A stretch of DNA of 14,684 nucleotides from B8-G4 sp033720735. GTDB lineage: Bacteria; Bacteroidota; Bacteroidia; Chitinophagales; Saprospiraceae. The DNA lies in NCBI GenBank assembly GCA_033720735.1, contig JAWWBX010000085.1, forward strand, positions 1 to 14,684, given 5' to 3'. This document shows, piece by piece, positions 1-7,830 of this stretch. A program made the position numbers and the translations under genes. How positions within the stretch are numbered: position 1 is the stretch's first letter; every line of letters starts with the position of its first letter. The notes under the pieces were generated by a model, which was given only the letters and a program-made list of their open reading frames with translations, was not told where the DNA came from and searched no databases.

Positions 1-3000
1 GATGAAGCTGCCATCGCGTTTGCCGTGTCCTTCTACCGTCGCTTAATGCGCGGTGACAGCATTCGCAAGGCGTATCACCATTATGACACCGAATTCCGTA
101 TCAGCGGCAAGTCGACCCGTGGAGTGAGACGCAAGGAAACCGGCGAACATGCCGGACCGCCCTGGCGCCTGCACGTACGACCGGGTGCAGATGCTGCCGC
201 TGAGTGGAACATCGCCACCAGTACCGGCAATCCGCTGTTCAACCTCGATATAGTTGGGAAGTACGCCTTGCCACCAGAACCCTACCGGTCGCTGCGCCGC
301 TACGAGGAATCTCACGCCCGCATCTTTTTCGGAAGGGGCCGCGAGATCCGCGCACTGTTCAATCTTCTGACTGATCCAGGAAGAAACGCCATCGTGCAAT
401 TCCATGGCCCTTCCGGTGCCGGAAAGTCGTCTCTGCTTGACGCCGGCCTTGTGCCGAGGGTCAAGGACAAGCTGGCTATCCACTACTTGCGTCGCGAAGG
501 AAACATACCCCTCGATACCCTGCTCTCGGATCGTCTGACCCAACTAGGCGGGGACCTGACTTCCGGCTTGCGCAACGCGTGGATCGACATTGAACAAACG
601 CATGACCGGCCCCTGGTCATTATCGTCGATCAGGTTGAAGAGGTGATCACACGACCTCTGGCTGACGATGTCAGTGAGATGGACCGCTTTGTGCGCATGC
701 TTCAGGACATTCTGACCGGTGATCCGACCCATATCAGAGGCAAGATCGTCCTTGCCTACCGGGAGGGATACCACGGACGCATCGATGCCGCATTGCGGGA
801 AGCCAATCTCGACACCTCCCCCTTCCTGTTGACCAAGCTCGATCGGACGGCCATCAAACAGGCGGTCTTGGGCATCGTAGAGGATCCTGTCCTCAAGGAG
901 CAATATCAACTGCACATCGACGCAGACCTGGCCGATGCCATCAGCATCGATCTGGAGGACGACCGGCAAGGTGCTACTGCACCGGTGCTGCAGATCCTGA
1001 TGCACCGCATGTGGAAAAGCATCCCCGTGGTCGAAGGCGAGCGGCACTTTACGCTCGATCAGTACCGTACCTTGCGGCAAAGCGGCGAGATCCTTGCGCA
1101 TTTTATCCGCCAGCAGCTGGAAGCCATGGCGGCAACGGAGCCAAACGCCGTCGCGTCGGGGTTGGTCCTCGACATCCTGTGGTTCTTCACCACTCCAGAC
1201 GACACCTCGGATCAGCATACGATTGAAGATCTGCAGGAACGCTATGGTGCAGATGCACTCAATGTACAGGCGTTGTGCGAGGAGCTAGACCGCAGGTTCC
1301 TGCTCTCCGGTCAGCCCGTGATGCATCCCGAACAACCTCAAGTGCAGACCACGTATCGCTGGCGATTGACCCATGATACCCTTGCTCCCAAGATCCGGCG
1401 CATGTTTGCAGAATCGCCAAGCCCCGGCCAGCAGGCACACCGATTGCTGGAGAACCTGCCGGAAAATTGGCGCGGGAACACCGATGAGAATCTGTTTAAT
1501 CGGCAGCAGACCGAAGTACTGACTGAGGGACGACCAGCGATGCGTGTTTGGACACAGCCGGAGATCGAGCTGTATGACCTGAGCCGCAAGCGGTTAGAAC
1601 AGGCAGATCGCAACAGGCGCTACCGGGTAATGGCCGCCATCGGTCTTGGTACAGCGATCTTGTTGCTTGGTTGGTTCCTGTTTGCACAATCCCAGAAAAC
1701 CAACCGGTTGATGCAGGCGCAGGTCTACGAACAGGAAGCCGACCGTCTTCCACATGATCCCGGACGTCAGCTCACCCTGCTGTCCAGGAGTATTGCCCTC
1801 AACCCGGACGAGCTGACGATCCAGCGTTGGTATGACATCTACCGGGAGAATGTGTTTGGTGATACGCTCAGGCACGATACGTCGGTGTACAAGGCCGCCA
1901 TCTCACCGGACGGGAAGTACGTGGCGATGGCCCGCCAGCAGGGTGCAGGATTCCCGGTTTACCTCTACCGCCTGGACAATGGCCGTCTCGATTCCCTCGG
2001 TCCCATGGAGTCCATCGCGGGCAACAGGATCAATCATCTGCAATTTTCCGGAGACAGCAAATTCCTGCACGCCGGCGGCAGTGACCGCCGCCTGCATACC
2101 TGGAACCTGAATCGGGATAGTCTCCAGAACCACGACCTCGAACGGGTGATCACTGCATTTGGGGTCTCCGACGATGGCCGCCTGGGGCTCATTGCGTATC
2201 AGGACGCATTATTTCTTGAACTGAGGGACCTGTTCACCAATGAACGTGTCGACTCCATCTGGATCGGGCAGGACTGCCAGAAAGTTGATGGCGGTTACAT
2301 GGACGCCACCAATGATCGCGTTTTTGCCATCACGTTCGATGCGGAGGATGGGCGATTTCGGGCCGAAAGGATCTATTGTCCTGCATTACTTTATCAACCG
2401 GCTTCGGGAGCATTGACCATCGATGACGGGGTCGCCAGCGAGGTGTACTTTGCCTTGGCCAATCTGTATCCGGCAGCCGATCGTGAACTGGCCCTCGCGT
2501 CTCGTTCACGTACCCTCACGCTCTTTGCAGCAGAACATTGGCATTACCAATTACGGGCAGCCAATAACCTCCTGTATACCATTGATGACGACGGGCTATT
2601 GCAACGATGGACCCTCAGGAATCATGCGCCGTTGTACAGCCGGGATTTTAACGACGGAGAGATTGGCGCCACGGGATCTGTTGGATTGCAATCTGCATCA
2701 GTCATCTACGCCTCTACCCGTCTTGGGGTTCTGTCCGTCTCGCTTCCGGACGGAACCGTCGATACCTCTCAGGCAGCATGGGGACGTATTGTGAGCGCGA
2801 TGCATGTCGATTCTGTGCATATCGTGGCAGGCACTGCCGAAGGTGACCTGCTACTGTTTGACCGCAGGGCGTGGAGGCCTCTGTGGCAAGGGCGATTGCC
2901 CAATCCAGAGACAGTCGTCCAGGTCGGCAAAGCTGCGGGAGAAGCGATGGTATATGCCAGCCAGTCTAATGTGGTAGCAACCAAATCCATCGATGGCGAC

Positions 3001-3525
3001 ACCTCACTCCGACATCGAGCATTTGCCGACGGCACCTGGATCGACGGCCTTGACGCCACACCCCGGTCCGAAGCGCTGTATCTGCTGCAGAATGGCTTGA
3101 TCAAGACGATGGATGCCGCCAGGCTTGCCGTCCTGGATTCCACTAGGCTGCGGTGCGAGGTCTCCAATTGGTCCGCATATTTCGCGTTGCTGGACCGCGC
3201 ATGGCTGATTGCCTCGGATGATTCGCTCTTCATTGCCTCTCCAAAGGGAACGATCCTGAAACGTCAGAGTGCCGGAGATGTGATCACGCGATTGGCCACG
3301 CATCATTCTTCTTCATATTTCGCTCTTCTTACCTGGGACAATCGCGTTCTGGTCGGCAGCCCGGAAGGCTACCTGTTTCACCGTATCCCAACCAACGACG
3401 CCGAGAACGTGACCGCTCTTTCTGTGTACGAGGACCTGCTGGTCCTCGGCACCTCCGAAGGGCGGGTGGAGGTGTGGAAGATCCCACCACCTCCACCGGC
3501 CCCCGTGGCCTGGCTGGATCGCTAG
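1..3525 (+). CDS. CHAT-like / nSTAND1 NTPase / TM / beta-propeller protein, 5' end outside window
   Basis: The reading frame is open from the first base, so the gene starts before the window; the GTG at 25 is not a convincing start. Residues are counted from base 1. Residues 1-40 (AIAFAVSFYRRLMRGDSI) and the PPWRLHV segment near 53-59 resemble the end of a CHAT caspase-like domain. An nSTAND1-type P-loop NTPase follows: entry motif FFGRGREI (109-116), Walker A GPSGAGKSS (136-144), Walker B LVIIVDQVEEV (205-215) and a helical STAND region to about 500. One hydrophobic helix lies at about 541-561. From about 626 to the end are degenerate WD40-like blades such as GGSDRRLHTWNL, GTAEGDLLLFD and GTSEGRVEVWKI, then a proline-rich tail. 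In this class the propeller senses a signal, the NTPase switches state and the N-terminal domain is the effector. Roles in defence or cell death are known for relatives and only inferred here. The NTPase and propeller are secure; the CHAT call rests on a short tail. Confidence 0.85.
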   Translation, partial: DEAAIAFAVSFYRRLMRGDSIRKAYHHYDTEFRISGKSTRGVRRKETGEHAGPPWRLHVRPGADAAAEWNIATSTGNPLFNLDIVGKYALPPEPYRSLRRYEESHARIFFGRGREIRALFNLLTDPGRNAIVQFHGPSGAGKSSLLDAGLVPRVKDKLAIHYLRREGNIPLDTLLSDRLTQLGGDLTSGLRNAWIDIEQTHDRPLVIIVDQVEEVITRPLADDVSEMDRFVRMLQDILTGDPTHIRGKIVLAYREGYHGRIDAALREANLDTSPFLLTKLDRTAIKQAVLGIVEDPVLKEQYQLHIDADLADAISIDLEDDRQGATAPVLQILMHRMWKSIPVVEGERHFTLDQYRTLRQSGEILAHFIRQQLEAMAATEPNAVASGLVLDILWFFTTPDDTSDQHTIEDLQERYGADALNVQALCEELDRRFLLSGQPVMHPEQPQVQTTYRWRLTHDTLAPKIRRMFAESPSPGQQAHRLLENLPENWRGNTDENLFNRQQTEVLTEGRPAMRVWTQPEIELYDLSRKRLEQADRNRRYRVMAAIGLGTAILLLGWFLFAQSQKTNRLMQAQVYEQEADRLPHDPGRQLTLLSRSIALNPDELTIQRWYDIYRENVFGDTLRHDTSVYKAAISPDGKYVAMARQQGAGFPVYLYRLDNGRLDSLGPMESIAGNRINHLQFSGDSKFLHAGGSDRRLHTWNLNRDSLQNHDLERVITAFGVSDDGRLGLIAYQDALFLELRDLFTNERVDSIWIGQDCQKVDGGYMDATNDRVFAITFDAEDGRFRAERIYCPALLYQPASGALTIDDGVASEVYFALANLYPAADRELALASRSRTLTLFAAEHWHYQLRAANNLLYTIDDDGLLQRWTLRNHAPLYSRDFNDGEIGATGSVGLQSASVIYASTRLGVLSVSLPDGTVDTSQAAWGRIVSAMHVDSVHIVAGTAEGDLLLFDRRAWRPLWQGRLPNPETVVQVGKAAGEAMVYASQSNVVATKSIDGDTSLRHRAFADGTWIDGLDATPRSEALYLLQNGLIKTMDAARLAVLDSTRLRCEVSNWSAYFALLDRAWLIASDDSLFIASPKGTILKRQSAGDVITRLATHHSSSYFALLTWDNRVLVGSPEGYLFHRIPTNDAENVTALSVYEDLLVLGTSEGRVEVWKIPPPPPAPVAWLDR

Positions 3526-3536
3526 ATGCAGCAGTG

Positions 3537-3965
3537 CTATCCAAAGAAATTCTCCAGCCGGTCATTGTTGTTCTCATTCTCCTCGACAATATCGTTGTTG
3601 GAGTCAGCAACAACGAGGATGGAACAATCGGGGTCATAACAGTTGCCCCCGGCCGGGCTCATAAACACGACCATCGCCACAGATCCGGCTGCCAGCGAGG
3701 ACACCGTACGGTCCACCACGACCATGGCGGAGGGGTCCATCGTCGCGCGCACATTGAACATGCCGGCATCGCCGTCGCCAATATTTGCGATCTCCACGGC
3801 CACGGTCGTTACGCAAGTCCCACCGCCACCGGGACAATCTACATCGGGTTGTGAGATGAACTGGACCACGAGATCCGGCAATTTGGGATCGGTTGGTTCA
3901 AGTTCGTCGCAATCGCAGGCATACAGGCAAAGTGCTGCAACTGTCAAAAAGATGTAAGGTTTCAT
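3537..3965 (-). CDS. Small lipoprotein with a CARDB domain
   Basis: A 142-residue protein. The N-terminus is a lipoprotein signal peptide: a short hydrophobic stretch ending in the lipobox LYAC, with Cys17 as the predicted lipidated residue. The mature part from about residue 30 reads as one CARDB (cell-adhesion-related, Ig-like) domain. It opens with PDLVVQFI, has the central VAVEIANIGDGDAGMFNV strands, and closes with the typical ADSNNDIVEENENNN. It probably sits on an envelope membrane and binds a protein or sugar, but no ligand can be read from the sequence. Several cysteines (CPGGGGTC and CYDPDC) could form disulfides. It ends 11 bases from the stop of the convergent STAND gene and starts 30 bases after the PKD-protein gene on the same strand, so it is probably co-transcribed with that gene. 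No Shine-Dalgarno sequence is seen before the ATG. Confidence 0.85.
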   Translation of the reverse strand: MKPYIFLTVAALCLYACDCDELEPTDPKLPDLVVQFISQPDVDCPGGGGTCVTTVAVEIANIGDGDAGMFNVRATMDPSAMVVVDRTVSSLAAGSVAMVVFMSPAGGNCYDPDCSILVVADSNNDIVEENENNNDRLENFFG

Positions 3966-3995
3966 GAGTCTGGGTTTTACCGTGAGTAAATCAAG

Positions 3996-6065
3996 TCATC
4001 GGCCGCTGCCCAGCTTGATCCGAAGATAGAGCTCGGCATTGCGCAGTTTCATGCACTGCTCTTTATAGGCATCCGGGTAAATGCGCAGGACGTACCTGCC
4101 CCCTGCTGCAATACCATTGAGGAAGCCGGCCTCGATCTGCCCGGAGACGATCGTGCCGAGTGATGTTTTCGAGTTAATGTCCAGATCACCAAACTGCACC
4201 TGTTCTTTGGCGTCAAACAAGCCGAAGCCACTGGTAGCTTCCAGGTATTCGCCGTTGTAGGTTTTCATTCGGTCCAGGTCGGCCTGGGTGATCCGGTCGG
4301 GCTCCTGGGCCAGGTCCCAGTCGATCTGCTGAAGTTCGTCCGAGAAAGGTCTGCCGCTCAACAGTTGTCCCTCCCCTTTCAATGGGACGGTCAAGCCAGC
4401 ACCGATACCGGCAGACACGGCACCGGCCAGGCGCACCTCTCCCTGCAGCTGCAGGTCGAGGGTCCGGATATCAATGATCTCGTCACTGAGTTCGAAGGTT
4501 TCCATTTGGGGCGCAAAATCCACCGACCACACCCGGAACCCGAATCCTGCCGACCCCAGTTCGAAGCCGTAGCCAAGTCCGTGGTATACAGGCGTGTTTT
4601 TATACATGAAGGCCGCGTTGTACCACCGTCCTACCTCGTCGTCGACAGACTCAAATCCATCGAGTTGCGCACTGAAATTGCGCCCTCCCTTGATCCCGAA
4701 ATATTTGTGGCGCCATTTTTTGCGATCCGGGCTGGTCAGCAGCGGCTCCCCGCCCTCGAAAATGATCCGTGCGACGGAACGCTGATGGTCGATGCGCTCA
4801 TGGTTGCTTTTGACCCGGTAGCGCACAAATCCGCGCGTGTATTTCCCACCGCCCACGCCACCTTCATTCTTGCCGTGGATCATCACATTGTAAAAGGAGA
4901 AGGTGACCAATCCCGAAGTACTGACGGCTGATGTGTCTACTGCAAAACAACTGGAGATCATGCTACGGGGATCCACGTCTGGCGGGCATACCGGGCAGGA
5001 TTCAATATCCGGGTCCCGCGTAAGTACCTCGATAGTGCGATAGTCCAGGTTGCGGTCCCAGGGCACCTCGATGTCGAGTTGCTTGACGGGCCGTCCGCCC
5101 TTATTCTGATAATGGATCTCATACTCAAGCCACTGTGGATAGCGCCGATTGTAAAACGCCGCACCGGCTGGGCGGGCGATGCGCAATTTGTTCGGATCGT
5201 GCACACTGAGCAGTTGCATGGGATAGTTGTCGACCATGGTCCCTGCATCAAAGGCCACCCCTTTCGGGATCCACACCGCCTTGATGACGATATTCAAAGC
5301 GCCTTTTTTCCCTTTGATAATAGTGGTGTCGAGGGCACTGCTCGCGCCCAGAGTCGCAAACAGACGCGTTTCCTGCCCGGGCGATACCTCGCAGACGTAT
5401 CCCTTGACCTGGTACTCATTGATCAACTGACTTACGTAAGACCGGGCAGATTCCGAGATGCCTGACAGCTGTGTGGGGATGACCGCGGCAAGAGGTTCGG
5501 CACTGTACAGACGTTCCTCTCCCGGGCGAAAGGCTAACGGCTGAAAGCGCAGTTTCAGGTTGCGCTGTTGCACAATACTATTGTAGCAGAGCACTACATA
5601 GCCAGTACTGGCAGTGACGCCGGGTGGCATCCGTACATGTACGGCTAATTCGAACTGGTTGCCCGGCACCAACTCTCCGTTGGCATTGCTGACCACGTCA
5701 ATATAGCCGGTCTGTTCCTCGTACGAGGGCGTCTCGGAGCAAGCCCGGGAAACGGTCACTTCTCTGACAATCGTACGCGTGGACTCATACGAATAGTAGG
5801 GCGTGAGGCTGACCCGCACCTGGTAGGTGCCTGCGGCCCCGTAGCAATAAGAAGGGGATTCTGCCATGTCATAATGACCATCACCAAACTCCCAGAAGTA
5901 CTTCCAATAGGGCCTGTTCTTGGCTCCCGCCGGTCGCTCCGGATCGTCAAGACCGACAACCGAAAAGGTGTTGGTGGCAGGATTGTGATGGATCTCTTGT
6001 GCGGGAAGCTGTTCGCACTGGATGGCCAGGGCCACCAGCAACGAAAAGATGGAGAAGCGTTGCAT
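3996..6065 (-). CDS. Secreted PKD-domain surface protein
   Basis: A 689-residue exported protein. Residues 1-22 form a signal peptide ending near LPAQ. Residues of about 30-105 are a PKD (Ig-like) domain with the WEFGDGH core (FGDG at 60-63) and the AGTYQVRVSL closing strand. Around 310-350, WLEYEIHYQNKGG followed by a DIEVPWDRNLDY segment resembles the DUF11-like repeats common in Bacteroidota surface proteins. A cysteine pair lies at SCPVCPPD (about 356-363). The last 200 residues contain short alternating glycine-rich strands (for example GLGYGFELGSAGFGFRVW and AGAVSAGIGAGLTVPL), which suggests a beta-sheet or barrel-like region near the outer membrane. I see no clear type IX secretion C-terminal sorting domain. 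The function is not recognised. It precedes the CARDB lipoprotein gene by 30 bases, and the two exported proteins may act together. Confidence 0.8.
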   Translation of the reverse strand: MQRFSIFSLLVALAIQCEQLPAQEIHHNPATNTFSVVGLDDPERPAGAKNRPYWKYFWEFGDGHYDMAESPSYCYGAAGTYQVRVSLTPYYSYESTRTIVREVTVSRACSETPSYEEQTGYIDVVSNANGELVPGNQFELAVHVRMPPGVTASTGYVVLCYNSIVQQRNLKLRFQPLAFRPGEERLYSAEPLAAVIPTQLSGISESARSYVSQLINEYQVKGYVCEVSPGQETRLFATLGASSALDTTIIKGKKGALNIVIKAVWIPKGVAFDAGTMVDNYPMQLLSVHDPNKLRIARPAGAAFYNRRYPQWLEYEIHYQNKGGRPVKQLDIEVPWDRNLDYRTIEVLTRDPDIESCPVCPPDVDPRSMISSCFAVDTSAVSTSGLVTFSFYNVMIHGKNEGGVGGGKYTRGFVRYRVKSNHERIDHQRSVARIIFEGGEPLLTSPDRKKWRHKYFGIKGGRNFSAQLDGFESVDDEVGRWYNAAFMYKNTPVYHGLGYGFELGSAGFGFRVWSVDFAPQMETFELSDEIIDIRTLDLQLQGEVRLAGAVSAGIGAGLTVPLKGEGQLLSGRPFSDELQQIDWDLAQEPDRITQADLDRMKTYNGEYLEATSGFGLFDAKEQVQFGDLDINSKTSLGTIVSGQIEAGFLNGIAAGGRYVLRIYPDAYKEQCMKLRNAELYLRIKLGSGR

Positions 6066-6208
6066 AGCTGTTGGGTTTACAGGTCATGAAAGCCGTGGCA
6101 ACCGTATCCCGGGAATCCCGGAGCATCGACTGCGTTGTTCAATAGTGTCGGCTCGCAAGAGAATGTAACACCCAAGTTGTGAAAAGAAGCGCCTCGTGTC
6201 AAGATGGC

Positions 6209-7693
6209 TCAACCAGCAAGCCCGTTGAGGAATTGCCCCGCAGCGTCGAGGTGCCCCTGTTGCTTCTCCTCAGACATGCGGTCCCACGTACCCAGGAGCA
6301 TGCCCAGCCGCGGGTTGCCGGAAAAGAAATCCCGATGGACGTGCATAAACCGCCAGAACAACCCATCCCAGACTTGCTGCCAGTCCCCTTTCGGATAGTC
6401 GCTCATCTTACGGATGTAGTTGCTGCCGCTTAGATACGGCTTGGTGGCCATCAGCCCGCCATCCGCAAACTGACTCATCCCATAGACATTGGGAACCATC
6501 ACCCAATCGTAGGCATCAATAAAGAGCTCCATAAACCAGCGATATACCTCGTCCGGATCAAATTCACATAGCAGCATGAAATTGCCCAGCACCATGAGCC
6601 TCTCGATATGGTGGCAATACCCGGTATCCAGCACTTTGCGGATCGTATGGTCCACTGGTTCGATCCCCGTCGTACCCTCGTAAAACGCTGCAGGGATCTT
6701 GCGTTCGAACCCCCAGAAATTGGTGGTGCGTTGCCTGCCTCCGTGAAAGACATACATCCCCCGGATAAACTCGCGCCACCCGATCACCTGGCGGATGAAG
6801 CCTTCCAGCGAATTGATCGGAATGTCGTTTGATGCTGCGTGGTCCAAAGCCGCTTCCACGACCTCTTTCGGCGTGAGCAGACCGGTATTGAGCTGGGGTG
6901 TCAGGACACTGTGATGCAGGATACCCGCATCCTTGACGATCGCATCCTCGTAAGGCCCAAAGTCGGCAAAGCGCACAGCAAGGAACTGCTCAAGCCATGC
7001 CCGCGCTCCGTGATGATCCCACGGATACAGCGGTTGTTCCGTCAGTTCCCCGGGGGAATCCTGAAAATGTGTCTCGACGTAAGCTACGGCATCGCGGTAG
7101 TGACCGTCAGGCTCCGGGAAGTTGACGGAGGGAGGCTTGCGGTCCGCAGGAAACCGCTCCCGGTTGTCGGCATCGAAACTCCACTGGCCGCCGACTGGCG
7201 CATCGTCCCCCTCGATCAGGATGCCCGTGCTTTTGCGCTGTGCCACATACCAGTCGTGATGGAAATACCGCTCTTTATCCTTGCCAAAAAATGCCGCCAG
7301 TTCATCGGATGTGTTGAGGAACAAGCTGGTTTCGTACTGATGGACAGTGATTTCGCACTGGCGCGATCCTTCCCGTACCCTGGTCGCCAGCCAGTCATCC
7401 ACAGGGTCGATGTAGTGGACCGCGGCGATCTCTTCCTCAGCCAGGTGGGCAAACAGCTTGCGCACGTCGGCAATGTCCTCCTGTGCCTCGATATAGCGCA
7501 CTTCCAGATCGCGGTTACGCAGCATGGCGGCATACGCCTGCATCGATGCCCGGTGAAAGGCGATCTTTTGCTTGTGAAACGGGTATTGACGGAAGAAGAG
7601 AAATTCTTCCACCATCCATACAGGATGCCCCTTCTCCAGCAGTGGATGGGCGGCAAACAGCTGATGGGGAAAGAGCACGACGAACTCTTTCAT
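6209..7693 (-). CDS. DPRP-type photolyase/cryptochrome lacking the Fe-S cysteines
   Basis: A 494-residue flavoprotein of the bacterial (6-4) photolyase-related family. Residues 1 to about 230 are the DPRP alpha/beta antenna domain, starting with VVLFPHQLF (5-13). The rest is the helical FAD domain, with IGWREFIRGMY (304-314), the paired histidines in CHHIERLM (360-367) and YGMSQFADGG (404-413). Relatives such as Agrobacterium PhrB repair (6-4) pyrimidine lesions with light and hold a 4Fe-4S cluster on four cysteines. Here only Cys113, Cys360 and Cys376 exist. The C-terminal cluster motif is replaced by SDYPKGDWQQVWDGLFWRF (431-449), and a proline-valine stands where the first cluster cysteine is expected. 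This therefore looks like a cluster-less subgroup that I recall in other Bacteroidota. It is the last gene of a four-gene operon, and its ATG overlaps the DUF2256 stop by four bases. Its substrate, (6-4) lesion or other, is not shown by the sequence. Confidence 0.92.
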   Translation of the reverse strand: MKEFVVLFPHQLFAAHPLLEKGHPVWMVEEFLFFRQYPFHKQKIAFHRASMQAYAAMLRNRDLEVRYIEAQEDIADVRKLFAHLAEEEIAAVHYIDPVDDWLATRVREGSRQCEITVHQYETSLFLNTSDELAAFFGKDKERYFHHDWYVAQRKSTGILIEGDDAPVGGQWSFDADNRERFPADRKPPSVNFPEPDGHYRDAVAYVETHFQDSPGELTEQPLYPWDHHGARAWLEQFLAVRFADFGPYEDAIVKDAGILHHSVLTPQLNTGLLTPKEVVEAALDHAASNDIPINSLEGFIRQVIGWREFIRGMYVFHGGRQRTTNFWGFERKIPAAFYEGTTGIEPVDHTIRKVLDTGYCHHIERLMVLGNFMLLCEFDPDEVYRWFMELFIDAYDWVMVPNVYGMSQFADGGLMATKPYLSGSNYIRKMSDYPKGDWQQVWDGLFWRFMHVHRDFFSGNPRLGMLLGTWDRMSEEKQQGHLDAAGQFLNGLAG

Positions 7694-7830
7694 GGAGCAG
7701 AGGATTTACGACGCCGGCAACGTGCACTGCAATACCTGACCGCATCCCAGTTACGGCGCCATTTTTTGCGCCAGACAAAGGCCCCCCCGCAGACCGCACA
7801 GATCTTCCTGGGCAGATGTGTTTTCTTCAT
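7690..7830 (-). CDS. DUF2256 zinc-ribbon small protein
   Basis: A 46-residue basic protein, read directly from the minus strand between the two photolyase-like genes. It begins MKKTHLPRKICAVCGGAF, continues with a tryptophan- and arginine-rich VWRKKWRRNW, and ends RYCSARCRRRKSSAP. Cys11, Cys14, Cys34 and Cys38 (CxxC and CxxxC) should bind one zinc ion. The HLPRKIC, WRKKW and YCSxRCR signatures identify DUF2256, a family known to lie beside or be fused to cryptochrome/photolyase genes; its function is unknown. The ATG overlaps the stop of the FAD-binding protein gene (7827-7830) and its stop overlaps the ATG of the DPRP photolyase (7690-7693). It is therefore translated within the operon and is not a spurious ORF. 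Its positive charge suggests nucleic-acid or protein contact, which is an inference. Automatic gene calling easily misses it because of its size. Confidence 0.93.
   Translation of the reverse strand: MKKTHLPRKICAVCGGAFVWRKKWRRNWDAVRYCSARCRRRKSSAP

Noticed and set aside
3526..3536. Possible shared terminator between the STAND gene and the CARDB lipoprotein gene
   Set aside because: Only 11 bases separate the stops and no stem-loop is seen there.
4365..4931. Plus-strand open frame of 188 codons opposite the PKD protein
   Set aside because: No motif, antisense to a supported gene, and composition consistent with a shadow frame.
6106..6123. Two tandem copies of ATCCCGG with a 9-base period, about 40 bases before the PKD-protein gene
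   Set aside because: Too short and only two copies; it could be an operator but chance is as likely.
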